Counted from the first letter of the stretch, positions 1-10,400 are shown. The stretch is 51,480 bases of DNA from an uncultured Colwellia sp. (GCA_913058405.1 CAJXRC010000008.1:1-51480), one strand, 5' to 3'. The notes: generated by a model from the letters alone, not told the origin. Numbers and translations: made by a program.

Positions 1-54
1 TAAAGGCGTTTCTAATTCCAGCTGAAACCTGCATCTTCATGTGGCTTGGGTATA
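1..54 (-). repeat. Partial MITE-like inverted-repeat element (copy 1)
   Basis: The reverse complement of 1-54 matches the left end of the element at 46439-46492. The 24-base terminal repeat (31-54) agrees at 19 positions and the next 30 bases at 27, including the shared cores CAGCTGGAATTA and AACGCCTTTA. The tip TATACCC sits at 48-54. The window cuts the rest of the element. It lies about 30 bp upstream of the rapZ start, so it forms part of the ptsN-side/rapZ spacer. No coding capacity is visible. Confidence 0.8.
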
Positions 55-84
55 AGTTGCCGTAAAGCATTCGGAATAGTAGAA

Positions 85-939
85 ATGAAATTAATTATTG
101 TCAGTGGTCGCTCTGGCTCAGGTAAGTCAGTCGCGTTAAGAGTTTTAGAAGATCTCGGTTATTATTGTGTAGATAACATTCCTATTAATCTCCTTCCTGC
201 ATTGACCCATACTGTTATCAATGATTATGAAAATGTTGCTGTTAGTCTTGATGTTCGAAACTTACCTAAAGACCCACAAGATATTCCAGAAATTATTGCT
301 TATTTACCCAAAGCAGTAGATGTTAATACGCTATTTTTAGATGCCGATGATAATGATTTAATCAGACGCTTCAGTGAAACACGCCGTTTGCATCCTCTTA
401 TTAAAGAGAATATGCCACTTGATCAGGCAATTGCGTTAGAAAAGTCATTACTAGAGCCTATATCGACTCGAGCTGATCTATATATTAATACTAGTCAACT
501 CAGCCCTCATCAATTAGCTGATTTAGTCAGAGAACGTATCTTAGGCAAAAAAACTGGTGCTATGGTATTAGTTTTTGAGTCATTTGGCTTTAAACATGGT
601 ATCCCTGTTGATGCTGATTATGTATTTGACGCGAGATTTTTACCTAACCCTTTTTGGGAAAAGTCACTGAAAGGTCAAACAGGTGTCGATCAAGAAGTTA
701 AAGATTTTCTGGCTAGCCAAGCGATTGTTACAAAATTTATTTGGCAAATTAACAGCTTTATGATGACTTGGTTACCACATTTAGAGCGAAATAATCGAAG
801 CTACGTCACTATAGCCATTGGCTGTACAGGTGGTAAGCATAGATCTGTTTATATCGCTGAAATGTTAGCAAAAAATTTCCGTAAAGACCGTGATGATATA
901 CAAACACACCACAGAGACATCGATGTTAAATCAACCTAA
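85..939 (+). CDS. rapZ: RapZ, RNase adapter / nucleotide-binding protein
   Basis: RapZ is a cytoplasmic adapter that in enterobacteria binds GlmZ sRNA and guides RNase E cleavage, controlling glucosamine-6-phosphate synthase. The 284-residue length equals the E. coli protein. A Walker A motif GRSGSGKS lies at residues 8-15, followed by the family sequence VALRVLEDLGYYCVDN. The C-terminal domain carries GCTGGKHRSVY, the conserved RNA-binding region. The start at 85 (MKLIIVSGRSG) is preferred to an upstream ATG at 46, because the extra 13 residues are not family-like and come partly from the upstream repeat; a GGA lies about 9 bases before this ATG. ptsO follows after 15 bp, the usual rpoN-hpf-ptsN-rapZ-ptsO order, whose left part is outside the window. 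Confidence 0.97.
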   Translation: MKLIIVSGRSGSGKSVALRVLEDLGYYCVDNIPINLLPALTHTVINDYENVAVSLDVRNLPKDPQDIPEIIAYLPKAVDVNTLFLDADDNDLIRRFSETRRLHPLIKENMPLDQAIALEKSLLEPISTRADLYINTSQLSPHQLADLVRERILGKKTGAMVLVFESFGFKHGIPVDADYVFDARFLPNPFWEKSLKGQTGVDQEVKDFLASQAIVTKFIWQINSFMMTWLPHLERNNRSYVTIAIGCTGGKHRSVYIAEMLAKNFRKDRDDIQTHHRDIDVKST

Positions 940-954
940 GAAGCGAGCACAACA

Positions 955-1230
955 GTGAATGTTATCTCTCAACAAGTAACCATTTGCAATAAATTGGGAT
1001 TACATGCACGTGCCGCAACTAAGTTAGCGCAGTTAAGCCAAAAGTTTTCTGCACAAATAACCCTCGAATTGGCCGGTAAGGAAGCTGATGCGAGTAGTAT
1101 TATGGCGCTAATGTTATTAGCCGGCGGTCAAGGTAAAATCGTCAATATCACTGCACAAGGTGAAGACGCACAACTGGCGCTTGCTGAAATATGCCAACTT
1201 ATTTCTGATAAATTTGATGAAGCTGAATAA
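955..1230 (+). CDS. ptsO: NPr, HPr-like phosphocarrier of the nitrogen PTS
   Basis: This is the phosphocarrier of the PTS-Ntr regulatory cascade (PtsP to NPr to PtsN), which takes a phosphate on histidine rather than importing sugar. At 91 residues it has the normal HPr size. The phosphorylation site is in LGLHARAATKL (His at about 17), and the second conserved block is ASSIMALMLLAGGQG, with a serine where HPr has its regulatory serine. The start is GTG at 955, preceded by GAAGCGAG. It directly follows rapZ and was probably co-transcribed with it. A terminator-like hairpin follows at 1309-1341. Confidence 0.96.
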   Translation: MNVISQQVTICNKLGLHARAATKLAQLSQKFSAQITLELAGKEADASSIMALMLLAGGQGKIVNITAQGEDAQLALAEICQLISDKFDEAE

Positions 1231-1308
1231 CCCCCCCTCATAAAACGCCCACCATAAGATAAAAAAGCTGATAAAACCACTAAGTTACGATAAACTTAAG
1301 CCGACTTT

Positions 1309-1341
1309 CAGCTGTTTTCCAAAGAAAGCTGTTTTTATTTT
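1309..1341 (+). terminator. Probable intrinsic terminator after ptsO
   Basis: CAGCT (1309-1313) pairs with AGCTG (1327-1331), and further U-A pairs extend the helix after one mismatch. A T-rich tract, TTTTTATTTT, follows directly. The 5' arm can also pair with an upstream AGCTGA (1266-1271), so the hairpin could belong to an mgtE leader attenuator rather than being a simple terminator. Confidence 0.55.
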
Positions 1342-1351
1342 CATCTTAAGC

Positions 1352-1398
1352 AACCCTCCGTTTCGCGACGTTCTCAGCGATACACTCTTTAGAGGGTT
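1352..1398 (+). promoter_or_regulatory. Inverted repeat in the mgtE leader
   Basis: AACCCTC (1352-1358) pairs with GAGGGTT (1392-1398), enclosing a 33-base loop and followed by TTCT, 35 bases before the mgtE ATG. The position suggests a 5' UTR structure. No known riboswitch consensus was recognised. Confidence 0.4.
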
Positions 1399-1433
1399 TT
1401 CTGTGCACTATCCATTACAGAAGCAGAGTCGCT

Positions 1434-2792
1434 ATGCCAGAAGTATCAGAACAAGAGTATAACCAACAAAGATTACAACAAGTCAACGAAGCGCTTGGCA
1501 GTGGTATGTTCGTCTACGTACGAAAGCTACTACAGCATATGCCTGCTTATGATTTAGCCCTTATATTAGAATCTTCTACTGCTAAAAGTCGTCCCGTTCT
1601 ATGGCAACTTATCGATCCTGATTTTCATGGCGAAGTACTTGAAGAGCTGAATGAAGAAGTCCGTAAAGGTATTCTTAAAAGCATGCGACCTGAAAAGCTC
1701 GCTGCTGTTGCTGAAGGCATGGACATTGATGATCTAGCCGAAGTTTTCCGTACACTACCTGACAGTATTTATAATGAAGTACTGAACTCGATGGACTCGC
1801 AAGACCGTAGTCGAGTCGAAACAGCCTTATCTTACGAGGAAGATACTGCTGGTGGTATGATGAATACCGATACTATCACCCTACGCCCTGATGTAACGGT
1901 TGATGTGGTGTTACGATACCTACGTCTAAAAGGCGATCTTCCTGATGCAACTGACTCATTCTATGTTGTTGATCGTAATAATAATTTTATTGGTGCCGTC
2001 TCTCTAGCTTCCATAGTGACAGCTAAAGCAGAAGTTATCGTCTCAACTTTAATTAACGCTGAAGTTGAAGCCGTACAAGCAGACATGGGTGAGCAAGATG
2101 TTGCTCAACTATTTGAACGTCATGATTGGTTTTCTGCTCCAGTTGTTGATGAAGAGGGTCACTTACTCGGCCGGATAACGATTGATGATGTTATCGATAT
2201 TATTCGTGAAGATGCAGAACACTCCATGATGAGTATGGCAGGTCTAGATGACGAAGCCGATACTTTTGCTCCCGTTATTAAGAGTACTAAACAACGTTCA
2301 TTATGGCTTGGCGTTAACCTAATTACCGCATTAATGGCTGTTGCTGTAACCAGTATGTTTGAGGGTGTTTTTCAACAATTAGCCATTTTGGCGGTGTTAA
2401 ATTCATTAGTTCCTAGCATGGGCGGCGTCGCTGGTAATCAAACATTAACGCTTGTTATCCGCGGTATGGCATTAGGTCATGTCGGTGATAGTAACGCTCG
2501 TGCACTCCTCAGTAAAGAAGTAGCAATTGGCTTTTTAAATGGCATAATTTGGGCTACGTTAATTGCCACCGTAGTCGCTATTTGGAAACAAGATCTAATG
2601 CTTGGTGGTGTGATTGCCTTCGCTATGCTGATGAACATGACTGCGGCGGGACTGGCTGGTGTAAGCATTCCGTTGTTATTAAAACGCCTCAATATAGACC
2701 CTGCTTTGGCGGGTAGCGTTATTATTACCACAGTAACAGATGTTGTCGGTATTTTTGCCTTTTTAGGCACTGCTACCCTTCTACTCACCTAG
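1434..2792 (+). CDS. mgtE: MgtE magnesium transporter
   Basis: MgtE is a homodimeric inner-membrane Mg2+ channel gated by cytoplasmic Mg2+. The 452-residue protein has the standard layout: an N-terminal MgtE helical domain (about 20-130, containing LIDPDFHGEVLEEL and MDIDDLAEVFRTLPD), two CBS domains (about 135-260), a connecting helix, and five membrane helices from about 285 to the end. The family pore-region sequence NSLVPSMGGVAGNQTLTLVIRGMALG is present, as is the late Asp-containing helix VTDVVGIFAFLG. The start at 1434 gives a normal N-terminus; the ribosome site is weak. The 200 bp upstream spacer holds two inverted repeats. The gene ends at a strong bidirectional terminator facing pmbA. 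Confidence 0.96.
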   Translation: MPEVSEQEYNQQRLQQVNEALGSGMFVYVRKLLQHMPAYDLALILESSTAKSRPVLWQLIDPDFHGEVLEELNEEVRKGILKSMRPEKLAAVAEGMDIDDLAEVFRTLPDSIYNEVLNSMDSQDRSRVETALSYEEDTAGGMMNTDTITLRPDVTVDVVLRYLRLKGDLPDATDSFYVVDRNNNFIGAVSLASIVTAKAEVIVSTLINAEVEAVQADMGEQDVAQLFERHDWFSAPVVDEEGHLLGRITIDDVIDIIREDAEHSMMSMAGLDDEADTFAPVIKSTKQRSLWLGVNLITALMAVAVTSMFEGVFQQLAILAVLNSLVPSMGGVAGNQTLTLVIRGMALGHVGDSNARALLSKEVAIGFLNGIIWATLIATVVAIWKQDLMLGGVIAFAMLMNMTAAGLAGVSIPLLLKRLNIDPALAGSVIITTVTDVVGIFAFLGTATLLLT

Positions 2793-2874
2793 TAAGGTTT
2801 AGTGAACACCACTTTTGTTAATACAATTTATTTAATACTATTTACCAAGTGGTAGTTACTTAATTTTAGCGACT

Positions 2875-2915
2875 AAAAAAGCGTTATCAATGACTAAATT
2901 GATAACGCTTTTTTT
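2875..2915. terminator. Bidirectional intrinsic terminator between mgtE and pmbA
   Basis: GCGTTATCAAT (2881-2891) and ATTGATAACGC (2898-2908) form a perfect 11 bp stem with a 6-base loop. The stem is flanked by six A on the left and seven T on the right, so it should terminate both the + strand mgtE and the - strand pmbA transcripts. Confidence 0.92.
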
Positions 2916-2958
2916 ATAGTAGTTTTAGTAATGTATTTACTTGAATTACTATTACTTT

Positions 2959-4320
2959 CTAATGACCAGCAACTTGCAGCTCATCGATCAAAATAGATCC
3001 AGTACGGATACTGCCGCGCATATCCACATCAGATCCCACAGCAACAATGCCTTTGAACATCTGAGAAAGGTTACCAGCAATGGTAATTTCGCTGACTGGA
3101 TAAGCTATTTCGCCATTTTCCACCCAAAATCCTGCTGCGCCACGTGAGTAATCACCATTAACAACATTTACACCTTGCCCCATTAATTCAGTTACTAACA
3201 GACCTGTCCCCAAAGTTTTCAACATAGCGTCAAAACTGCCATCATGCCCTTGGGCATCAACTAACCAGTTATGAATACCGCCAGCGTGACCGGTTGTTGT
3301 TAACCCTAGCTTACGAGCAGAATAACTAGTCAATAGGTAAGTTTGTAAGGCTCCTTCCTTAATAATCTCACGGTCTTGTGTGAGTACGCCTTCACTGTCA
3401 AAAGCGCTACTAGCTAAGGCTTTGGCGATATGAGGTTTTTCACTAATATTTAAAAATTTTGGAAAAACATCATTACCAATAGCATCAAGTAAGAACGAAG
3501 ATTTCCGATACAAATTACCACCGCTAATAGCTGCAATAAAGTGTCCCCAAACAGTATTTGCAATATCAGCTCTAAATAATACCGGGACTTTGCCTGTTGG
3601 TATTGTTTGTGGCTTTAAACGCGATAAGACTTCTTGCGAAGCTTGTAGGCCAATACTCTTAGCGCTCTCAAGTGCGGAGAATTCTCGGCTCACAGTGTAG
3701 GCATAATCGCGCTCCATATCATCACCATCGTTGGCAATCATCACACAACTCAAGCTGTGTCGAGTACTTGGATAACCTACTAACTGCCCATGACTATTGC
3801 CATAAACCTTAAAGCCTGCAAAAGTATCAAAACTAGCACCATCGGAATTGCTAGCTCGTGGATCAACGGATAATGCGCTTTCCTCACATTCTTTAGCGAG
3901 TTCAATTGCTTCTTCAGTGCCTATTTCATGAGGATGATATAAATCCAAATCAATTGGCTGCATCGCTAGCAGTGACTTATCAGCTAAACCGGAACAATCA
4001 TCTACCGAGGTATATTTAGCAATATTTACCGCTGCAGTCACTGTCTTAATCAATGCTTGCTCTGACAAATCTGCGGTAGAAGCACTACCTTTTCGTCCTT
4101 CACGATAAACCGTGATACCTAAACCACCATCATTGGTAAATTCAACATTTTCCACTTCACCCATGCGTGTGCTGACACTTAACCCTTGCTGACGACTCAT
4201 AGCAACTTCAGCACCATCGGCGCCAAGTGATTTAGCTAATTCAAGGACTGTAGCAACACGTTCTTTCACTTCACTAAGTTGTTTAGTCATTGGATCATGA
4301 GATTTAGAGGCTTGGTTCAT
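2959..4320 (-). CDS. pmbA: PmbA/TldE metalloprotease subunit
   Basis: PmbA (TldE) forms a heterodimeric cytoplasmic protease with TldD that matures microcin B17-type peptides and degrades CcdA antitoxin in E. coli. The protein shows the family blocks DGAEVAMSRQQGLSVSTRMGEVENVEF, MERDYAYT, TSYSARKLGLTTTGHAGGIHNW and RGAAGFWVENGEIAYPVSEITIAGNL. It lacks the HExxxH zinc motif, as expected for the TldE partner. I chose the start at 4320 (MNQASKSHDP, 453 aa); an in-frame ATG at 4359 adds a basic stretch absent from homologues, and 4293 is also possible. The partner tldD is on the same strand with darP between them on the + strand. Confidence 0.95.
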   Translation of the reverse strand: MNQASKSHDPMTKQLSEVKERVATVLELAKSLGADGAEVAMSRQQGLSVSTRMGEVENVEFTNDGGLGITVYREGRKGSASTADLSEQALIKTVTAAVNIAKYTSVDDCSGLADKSLLAMQPIDLDLYHPHEIGTEEAIELAKECEESALSVDPRASNSDGASFDTFAGFKVYGNSHGQLVGYPSTRHSLSCVMIANDGDDMERDYAYTVSREFSALESAKSIGLQASQEVLSRLKPQTIPTGKVPVLFRADIANTVWGHFIAAISGGNLYRKSSFLLDAIGNDVFPKFLNISEKPHIAKALASSAFDSEGVLTQDREIIKEGALQTYLLTSYSARKLGLTTTGHAGGIHNWLVDAQGHDGSFDAMLKTLGTGLLVTELMGQGVNVVNGDYSRGAAGFWVENGEIAYPVSEITIAGNLSQMFKGIVAVGSDVDMRGSIRTGSILIDELQVAGH

Positions 4321-4446
4321 ATTGATTCTACTTTCTCTTTTCTTTTTAAGGAGTAACAAGGTTAAAACAGCGACTTAGAATATTATTAATTTAGTGATAT
4401 AATAAACGCAATTATTATTTATTTTAACATGGTATTAGACATTATT

Positions 4447-4971
4447 ATGCCTCAGTCAGCCAACGATATCGACGAATCATCACAAGAATTAGAAGAAGAG
4501 TTAAAAAGTAAAACCGAAATAAAGCGTGAAATGCATCAATTGCAAGATTTCGCGCAGAGTTTAATAGAAATGTCTAAGCATCAACGAAGTCGCTTACCGT
4601 TAACGGAAGACTTGAAAGATGCGATGATTTTAGCGGATAAAATCACTAATAAGCATGAAGCATTACGCCGTCACATTCGCCATACTGCTAAAATTCTTTT
4701 AGAAACGGATCTTGACCCAATTCACCATGCTATAGAAGTTATGGCAAATAAACATCAGCAAGAAACGGCTAAGTTTGTTCGTTTAGAAACCGTCAGAGAT
4801 GAATTAATTGAACAAGGAAATGAAGCGGTTGAAACCTTGATTAGTGAATTCCCTCAAATCGAACGACAAAAAATCAAGCAATTGATTCGCCTAGCGGCTA
4901 AAGAGAAAAAAGCAGAGAAACTGGGTAAGCATTATAAAAACCTTTTCACTTACCTAAAAGAAAATGCTTAA
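4447..4971 (+). CDS. darP: DarP (YjgA), 50S ribosome biogenesis factor
   Basis: DarP/YjgA is a small, charged, helical protein that associates with late 50S precursors. The 174-residue product has the family features: an acidic N-terminus, SKTEIKREMHQLQDFAQSLIEMS, then LDPIHHAIEVMANKHQQETAKFVRLETVRDELI and a basic C-terminus with IERQKIKQLIRLAAKEKKAEK. The start at 4447 (MPQSANDIDESS) is preferred to 4429, which would add MVLDII; neither has a strong ribosome site. The gene is divergent from pmbA, a conserved pairing in gammaproteobacteria, and the shared spacer 4321-4446 should hold both promoters. Confidence 0.93.
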   Translation: MPQSANDIDESSQELEEELKSKTEIKREMHQLQDFAQSLIEMSKHQRSRLPLTEDLKDAMILADKITNKHEALRRHIRHTAKILLETDLDPIHHAIEVMANKHQQETAKFVRLETVRDELIEQGNEAVETLISEFPQIERQKIKQLIRLAAKEKKAEKLGKHYKNLFTYLKENA

Positions 4972-5008
4972 AAGAAAAAAGTACAAGAAGCAAAGTTAAT
5001 AAATATCG

Positions 5009-5035
5009 CCAAGCACTATAAATATAAGTGCTTGG
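5009..5035. terminator. Hairpin between convergent darP and tldD
   Basis: CCAAGCACT (5009-5017) and AGTGCTTGG (5027-5035) form a perfect 9 bp stem between the 3' ends of darP (+) and tldD (-). Neither flank has a clean T-run, so termination efficiency is uncertain. Confidence 0.6.
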
Positions 5036-5083
5036 TGACTTATTAAAGCTAACTTTTTATCAAAAAGAGTTCGGGTTAACTAA

Positions 5084-6529
5084 TTATTGAGTACCACCAA
5101 TAGTCATTTCATCAACTTTAAGTGTAGGTTGACCAACCCCAACCGGTATACTTTGCCCATCTTTACCACAGACACCAACGCCCGCGTCAAATTTTAGATC
5201 ATTACCTACCATACTAATTCGCTTCATCGCTTCAGGTCCGTTACCTATCAAGGTAGCACCTTTGACCGGAGATGTTATTTCACCATCTTCAATTAAGTAC
5301 GCCTCTGAACTAGTAAAAACAAACTTACCAGAGGTAATATCTACCTGTCCGCCAGCAAAGTTTGGTGCATAAATACCTTTTTTAACTGACTTAATAATAT
5401 CCTCAGGACTAGACTCTCCTGCTAACATATAAGTATTAGTCATTCGTGGCATTGGTAAATGGGCATAAGATTCACGTCTACCATTACCTGTTGGATTGAC
5501 ACCCATTAACCCAGCATTATGCTTATCTTGCATGTAGCCTTTTAAGATACCTTTTTCAATCAACACATTATATTGCCCAGGCGTGCCTTCGTCATCAATA
5601 GAGATTGAACCACGACGGTCAGGCAATGTGCCATCATCAACAATGGTACAAAGCTCAGAAGTAACTTGTTGGCCAACTTTTCCTGAAAATGCTGAAGAGC
5701 CTTTGCGGTTAAAGTCACCTTCTAAACCATGTCCTACTGCTTCATGCAGTAATACACCTGGCCAACCTGCACCTAAAACAACAGGAAAAGTGCCTGCTGG
5801 CGCTTCAATCGCAACCAAATTAACTAAAGCCTGTCTAACTGATTCTTCGGCGTAAGATAGGTAACGAGCTTTGTTATCTCCAGCTGCAACTTCAAAGAAG
5901 TAACTGTAATCAGTACGTGCTCCACCGCCTGCACTTGCACGCTCACGCTTGCCATTTTCTTCAACCAATACTGAACAGTTTAACCTAACAAGAGGGCGAA
6001 CATCAGTACCGTAAGTGCCATCACTAGCGCTAACTAATATAGTTTCATAAACTCCTGACAAGCTCGCTATCACTTGGGTAACGCGACTATCAACTTGACG
6101 AGCATGTGCTTCAACTTGATGTAATAAGTCAATTTTCTGTTCTTGAGTTAAACTACCAAGTGGCTCAACTGACTGATAAATTTGAATGGGTGATTGACGA
6201 CTAAACGCTTTAACGGTTGCGCCAGTACCACTATCAGCAATACCTTTTGCCGCATCTGCCGCCTTCTGGAGTGCCTCTGGAGTAATGTCATCAGAATACG
6301 CGAAGCCAGTTTTTTCACCAGAAATAGCTCTTACGCCTACACCGCGTTCAATATTATATGAACCTTCTTTAACAATACCGTCTTCTAGAACCCATGTTTC
6401 ATGCTGACTCGCTTGAAAGTACAAATCAGCATAGTCAACTTGTCGTCCCATCATACTGTTTAAGGTTTTTGATAACACTTCATCATCAATATGACTATCA
6501 CTTAATAAGGATTTTTCAACACTATTCAT
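5084..6529 (-). CDS. tldD: TldD zinc metalloprotease subunit
   Basis: TldD is the catalytic, zinc-binding partner of PmbA/TldE. At 481 residues it has the normal size. The zinc motif [11 protein letters not shown] (HExxxH) lies at about residue 263, and other family blocks include [48 protein letters not shown], and the C-terminal cysteine-bearing [22 protein letters not shown]. It is the last gene of the mreBCD-maf-rng-yhdP-nit-tldD block, 51 bp after the nitrilase gene, and ends at the hairpin shared with darP. Confidence 0.97.
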   Translation of the reverse strand: MNSVEKSLLSDSHIDDEVLSKTLNSMMGRQVDYADLYFQASQHETWVLEDGIVKEGSYNIERGVGVRAISGEKTGFAYSDDITPEALQKAADAAKGIADSGTGATVKAFSRQSPIQIYQSVEPLGSLTQEQKIDLLHQVEAHARQVDSRVTQVIASLSGVYETILVSASDGTYGTDVRPLVRLNCSVLVEENGKRERASAGGGARTDYSYFFEVAAGDNKARYLSYAEESVRQALVNLVAIEAPAGTFPVVLGAGWPGVLLHEAVGHGLEGDFNRKGSSAFSGKVGQQVTSELCTIVDDGTLPDRRGSISIDDEGTPGQYNVLIEKGILKGYMQDKHNAGLMGVNPTGNGRRESYAHLPMPRMTNTYMLAGESSPEDIIKSVKKGIYAPNFAGGQVDITSGKFVFTSSEAYLIEDGEITSPVKGATLIGNGPEAMKRISMVGNDLKFDAGVGVCGKDGQSIPVGVGQPTLKVDEMTIGGTQ

Positions 6530-6580
6530 TAGGTCTTAGCTCTACTTCTATGTTCTTTAATTATAATCAAATTGCAGCAA

Positions 6581-7402
6581 TTAACTACTCAGCGGCGAAT
6601 TCAAGGGCATGTTTTGACGTATACGTGTTATTTCTTGTTTTTGGTATTCTACACTAATGTAACCTTCACCGGTTTCAATACTGTTTTCTATTTCGCCCCA
6701 AGGATTAATGATCATTGAATGACCCCAGGTCTCGCGACCATTTTCATGAATACCTTCTTGCCCAGCAGCAACAATATAAACTTGATTTTCAATAGCCCTT
6801 GCTTGCAACAATGTTTGCCAATGTGCTTTGCCCGTTACTCTAGTAAAAGCGCTTGGTACTGTAATGATGTCAGCCCCCGCAATCGATAATTGCTGAAATA
6901 AACTAGGAAACCGCAAATCAAAGCAAACTGAAAGTCCAATATTAGCAAATTCAGTATTAACCACACTTATTTCTTTACCTGCTTGAGTATAACGAGACTC
7001 GCAGTAACTTTTGGTATTATCGCTGACATTAACATCAAATAAATGAATTTTATCATATTGCCCTATCAACTCTCCATCAGGATTAAAAACACAACTGCTA
7101 TTGGTAAACTTTGTTGAAGATGTCGCTAACATAGGGATAGTGCCAGCAACTAAGTACACTTTAAATTTTTTGGCTAGGTCACCCAACGCTAAACAAAGAT
7201 CATTACCTTTGGCTGATGTTGTTGCCAAATCCAGCTGTTCACTGTCTTTACTACCAAAATATAAGCAACACTCAGGCAGTACGACTAAATGCTGAGTATC
7301 GTCTTGGACAGCAGTAATTTTAGATAACAGCTCAGCTATCTTAGCAAGATTTGTTTCGACGTTAGCCGCAGAGGTTAACTGTATTGCACTCAATTTAACC
7401 AT
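6581..7402 (-). CDS. Carbon-nitrogen hydrolase, probable deaminated glutathione amidase (Nit1 type)
   Basis: This is a cytoplasmic nitrilase-superfamily amidohydrolase. The catalytic triad is visible: Glu44 in VVLPECC, Lys118 in GQYDKIHLFDV and Cys160 in GLSVCFDLRFP. The blocks YDKIHLFDVNV..ESRYTQAG, RAIENQVYIVAAGQEG and GHSMIINPWGE resemble Nit1-type enzymes, which hydrolyse deaminated glutathione, a side product of transaminases; the exact substrate is inferred. The start at 7402 (MVKLSAIQLTS, 273 aa) overlaps the yhdP stop codon by 8 bases, a typical coupled arrangement. A longer reading from 7558 would run antisense-like inside yhdP and is not supported. A nitrilase between yhdP and tldD is common in marine gammaproteobacteria. 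Confidence 0.92.
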   Translation of the reverse strand: MVKLSAIQLTSAANVETNLAKIAELLSKITAVQDDTQHLVVLPECCLYFGSKDSEQLDLATTSAKGNDLCLALGDLAKKFKVYLVAGTIPMLATSSTKFTNSSCVFNPDGELIGQYDKIHLFDVNVSDNTKSYCESRYTQAGKEISVVNTEFANIGLSVCFDLRFPSLFQQLSIAGADIITVPSAFTRVTGKAHWQTLLQARAIENQVYIVAAGQEGIHENGRETWGHSMIINPWGEIENSIETGEGYISVEYQKQEITRIRQNMPLNSPLSS

Positions 7403-10400
7403 CGGTTGCTTTATCCTTCTGTGAGGTAGGTAGTGTCTCTTTAATTGATTCTTCTTGCTTAGCATCTTCGGTCGGTACTGTGGTATCAACACTGATATTC
7501 TTACTTTTACGATTAACCTCTTGAAAATCAGGATTTTCAACCGTCCCGGTAAGTTCAAACTTAAACTCAGAAACGACTTGAGATTTAATGACTTGATCGA
7601 TAGCTACGCCTGCAAGAAATGTTACTGGATTCAACGTTGCTATCCAAGCTAATACAGGTAGGCTTGAGGTTAGGTTAGGTTTATAAGACATATCATAATC
7701 AAGCTGACCTGTGACTAGGTTGGTGTTACCTGTCATAAACAAATTACCTGCAGTACCATTCATTTTAGTGTTATCTGTCGTTAACAATCCCTGCTCTAAT
7801 TGGTAGCTTCCTTTGATACTACTATAAAACATTCCATCGCTAAAAATATCACGAAAATCGAGGGTTAATTTACGTACTAATGATTGTAAACTTAGCACTG
7901 AGAAAATACGCGCTGAATCACTTACATCAGCTAAATAACCATCATCTAATTGTCCATTAACCGTACCATTTAAGTGATTAAGCGAAAAGTCATGCAACCC
8001 TCCGTCCCAATTGAGATCTACATCAAATTTAGCACCACTGTCTTTAATGATTGATTCATAACCGGCTGCTTTTAATTCTGTTTCTACATCTTCTACCGAT
8101 AGATTACCTGTCAACGTAGTCGTTGACTCTTGGTCATTATGAAGCCAATTACCATCAAGGTTTAGTATTGTTTTATCTCGTTTTGCTGTGAAGTCAATAA
8201 ATTTGATTGTTTGCTGATCAATACGTTTAATCTCTACATCAACTTCACCCAAATTCACTGAGCCGATAGCACAACTATCACAATGAAATCTCAACGGTGG
8301 AATTTCAGCAAAAATGATATCATTTTCAGCTTTATCTGGTTGCTGGCTTATCTGCTCAGGCGTTGAATCATTGTCTTTATTTTCTTGTGGCAGTGATAAG
8401 AATTCAGCGTTAATATCCAACCCTTGTGCTAACCAGTCCGGGTAAATTTTTATTTGGCTTCGAGTTTCTTTAGCATTAAATTGTAATAACCACCACTGCG
8501 ATTTATCTAATAAGTTAAAAGATACATTATTGAGTTCCTGTCCTAAGAGGCTCAGCTGACCAATTGATCCTCTAATTCTTTTAGGTTTAGCTAAAAGAGG
8601 AATCGAATTTTCTTGTTCTGCACTAATTAATTTGCCTTGCTCGATATCAGTTGATGGTTGATTGATGCTATCAAGAATATTGCTAACTAATGGTTGCCAT
8701 TTTGAAAAATCAGCATGTGCTAGTTTAGTGGTAATATGAAAGCCATCTCCAGGTAAAGCCATAGAGCCTTCACCTAACATTAAATTAGCACGGGTAAATG
8801 CAGTACGTTCGTGCTCAAGCACCCCTGAAAAATGCATTTTATCACCGTAATTAAGTACAACTGTTGACTGAGCTATATCACCATCAATTTGAACTGATAG
8901 CGCATTTTCTTGTTTGTCATTACGCTGATAAGGTACGGGTAATAATAAGCGGGTATTTTTTAATTCAGAGTCAAATTTTGCTGAATAAGAAAAACCGCCC
9001 TGATGGTGTTCATGTAGCGACAATGTTCCTTTCCATGGTAATTCCCCCTGCGTATATCGACGTAATTCTTTCGGTACAAAGGGTAACCATGTCGACTCTT
9101 GCCATATGGCGGCTAAGTTAATATCGGTGTCGTAGTAATCAGCTTTATCCATACCAGAGATATCGAGTTTAATGGGTAAACCATGCCATTTAAGCTGTAG
9201 ATCTTGCGTGCTAATTTTATCGTTACTGAATCTAAACTGCCCCTGTACTTCACTAAAGTTCATTCGAGGGGTTTGCAAAGCTACTCGGTTATTGTCAAAG
9301 TTGATAAGACCACTTGCCAGCACTTGCTCTTCATCGTTGAGCGGGAGGTTTAGGTGAAACTCTCCACTAATCTCATCACTAATCTGTAACTGCTCTAACA
9401 CACTACCAACACTATCTTCGAGTGGGCTTTGGTTCATCAAATCACCAATGTACCGTGCTTGAGTTGGCATTATTTCAGCATCTACCGTTAAAATTTGTCC
9501 TTCGGCTAAGTCAGCAATTCCAGCACGTACCCCTGTTACATCTAAACCAGTGAGTTCACCACCCCGCCCTGTTATTAACATCGAATTATTGGTGAAATTT
9601 AAATTGGCAACAAAGTCTGTTATCGCCGGCCAATTTTCAACAAACTTAAACTCTGATTTACTCAACTCAGCATCAACGACAAAAATACCGCTACCGTCGG
9701 TAAACGGAAAATGGCTAATAGGGCCATTAATTAAAACTTGTGCATCTTCAACACGACCTGAAACTACTGCCGCATTTAAGTAATCAACTAAATTTTCACT
9801 CATGATGGGTAAAGGTAAATAACGGCCAACCAAACCAGCATTACCATTAGAGACATTAGCTAATAACGCTAAATTAACCTCGCCATCAATAGGTGCTTCA
9901 ACCTTAACTTGCGCGGATAGATTTATCTCTTTTGACAAAAAATCTAACTCTTCAACCGTCAATTCCCAACCTTTATCATCAAATACAGCATTTAACTGAC
10001 CTGAGAGTGTTTGATAAGGGAATGCTTGGACAAATAACTTATCAAAGTCTAGCTGACCTTGCTCTGCATTAAAGTCTACCGATAAATAATTATCTGCAAA
10101 ACTCAGGTATCCTGAAACATTTTCTAAACCAGGAATGCCATGACTAAAACTATTATTAAATGCCGAAAATTTTGTCACTATTTGTAATGAGTTATTTTGA
10201 TTTCGAATGAATAAGTCTTCAATTTTCCCCGTTAACGTCATCTGAGAGAGTAGTTCGCGGGTTTCTTGTTTTTCTATGATCAATGGTGCTAGTTGGGTCA
10301 GCATAGCAACATCAATTTCAGATAAGTTCAAGGAGAAATCATTTGCTTTTTTAGCTAACGTAACCGTAAATTGTTGTGGTTTCTGATCATTAAGTCGTAA

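Noticed and set aside
1231-1433. M-box magnesium riboswitch
   Set aside because: Structured pairings exist, but the conserved M-box sequence blocks could not be recognised, so only a generic leader structure is claimed.
6394-6657. + strand frame across the tldD start and nit end
   Set aside because: It is antisense to two well-supported genes and has no recognisable protein features.
7403-7558. N-terminal extension of the nitrilase
   Set aside because: It lies within the yhdP coding region, has no nitrilase similarity, and the start at 7402 with an 8-base overlap is a normal coupled start.
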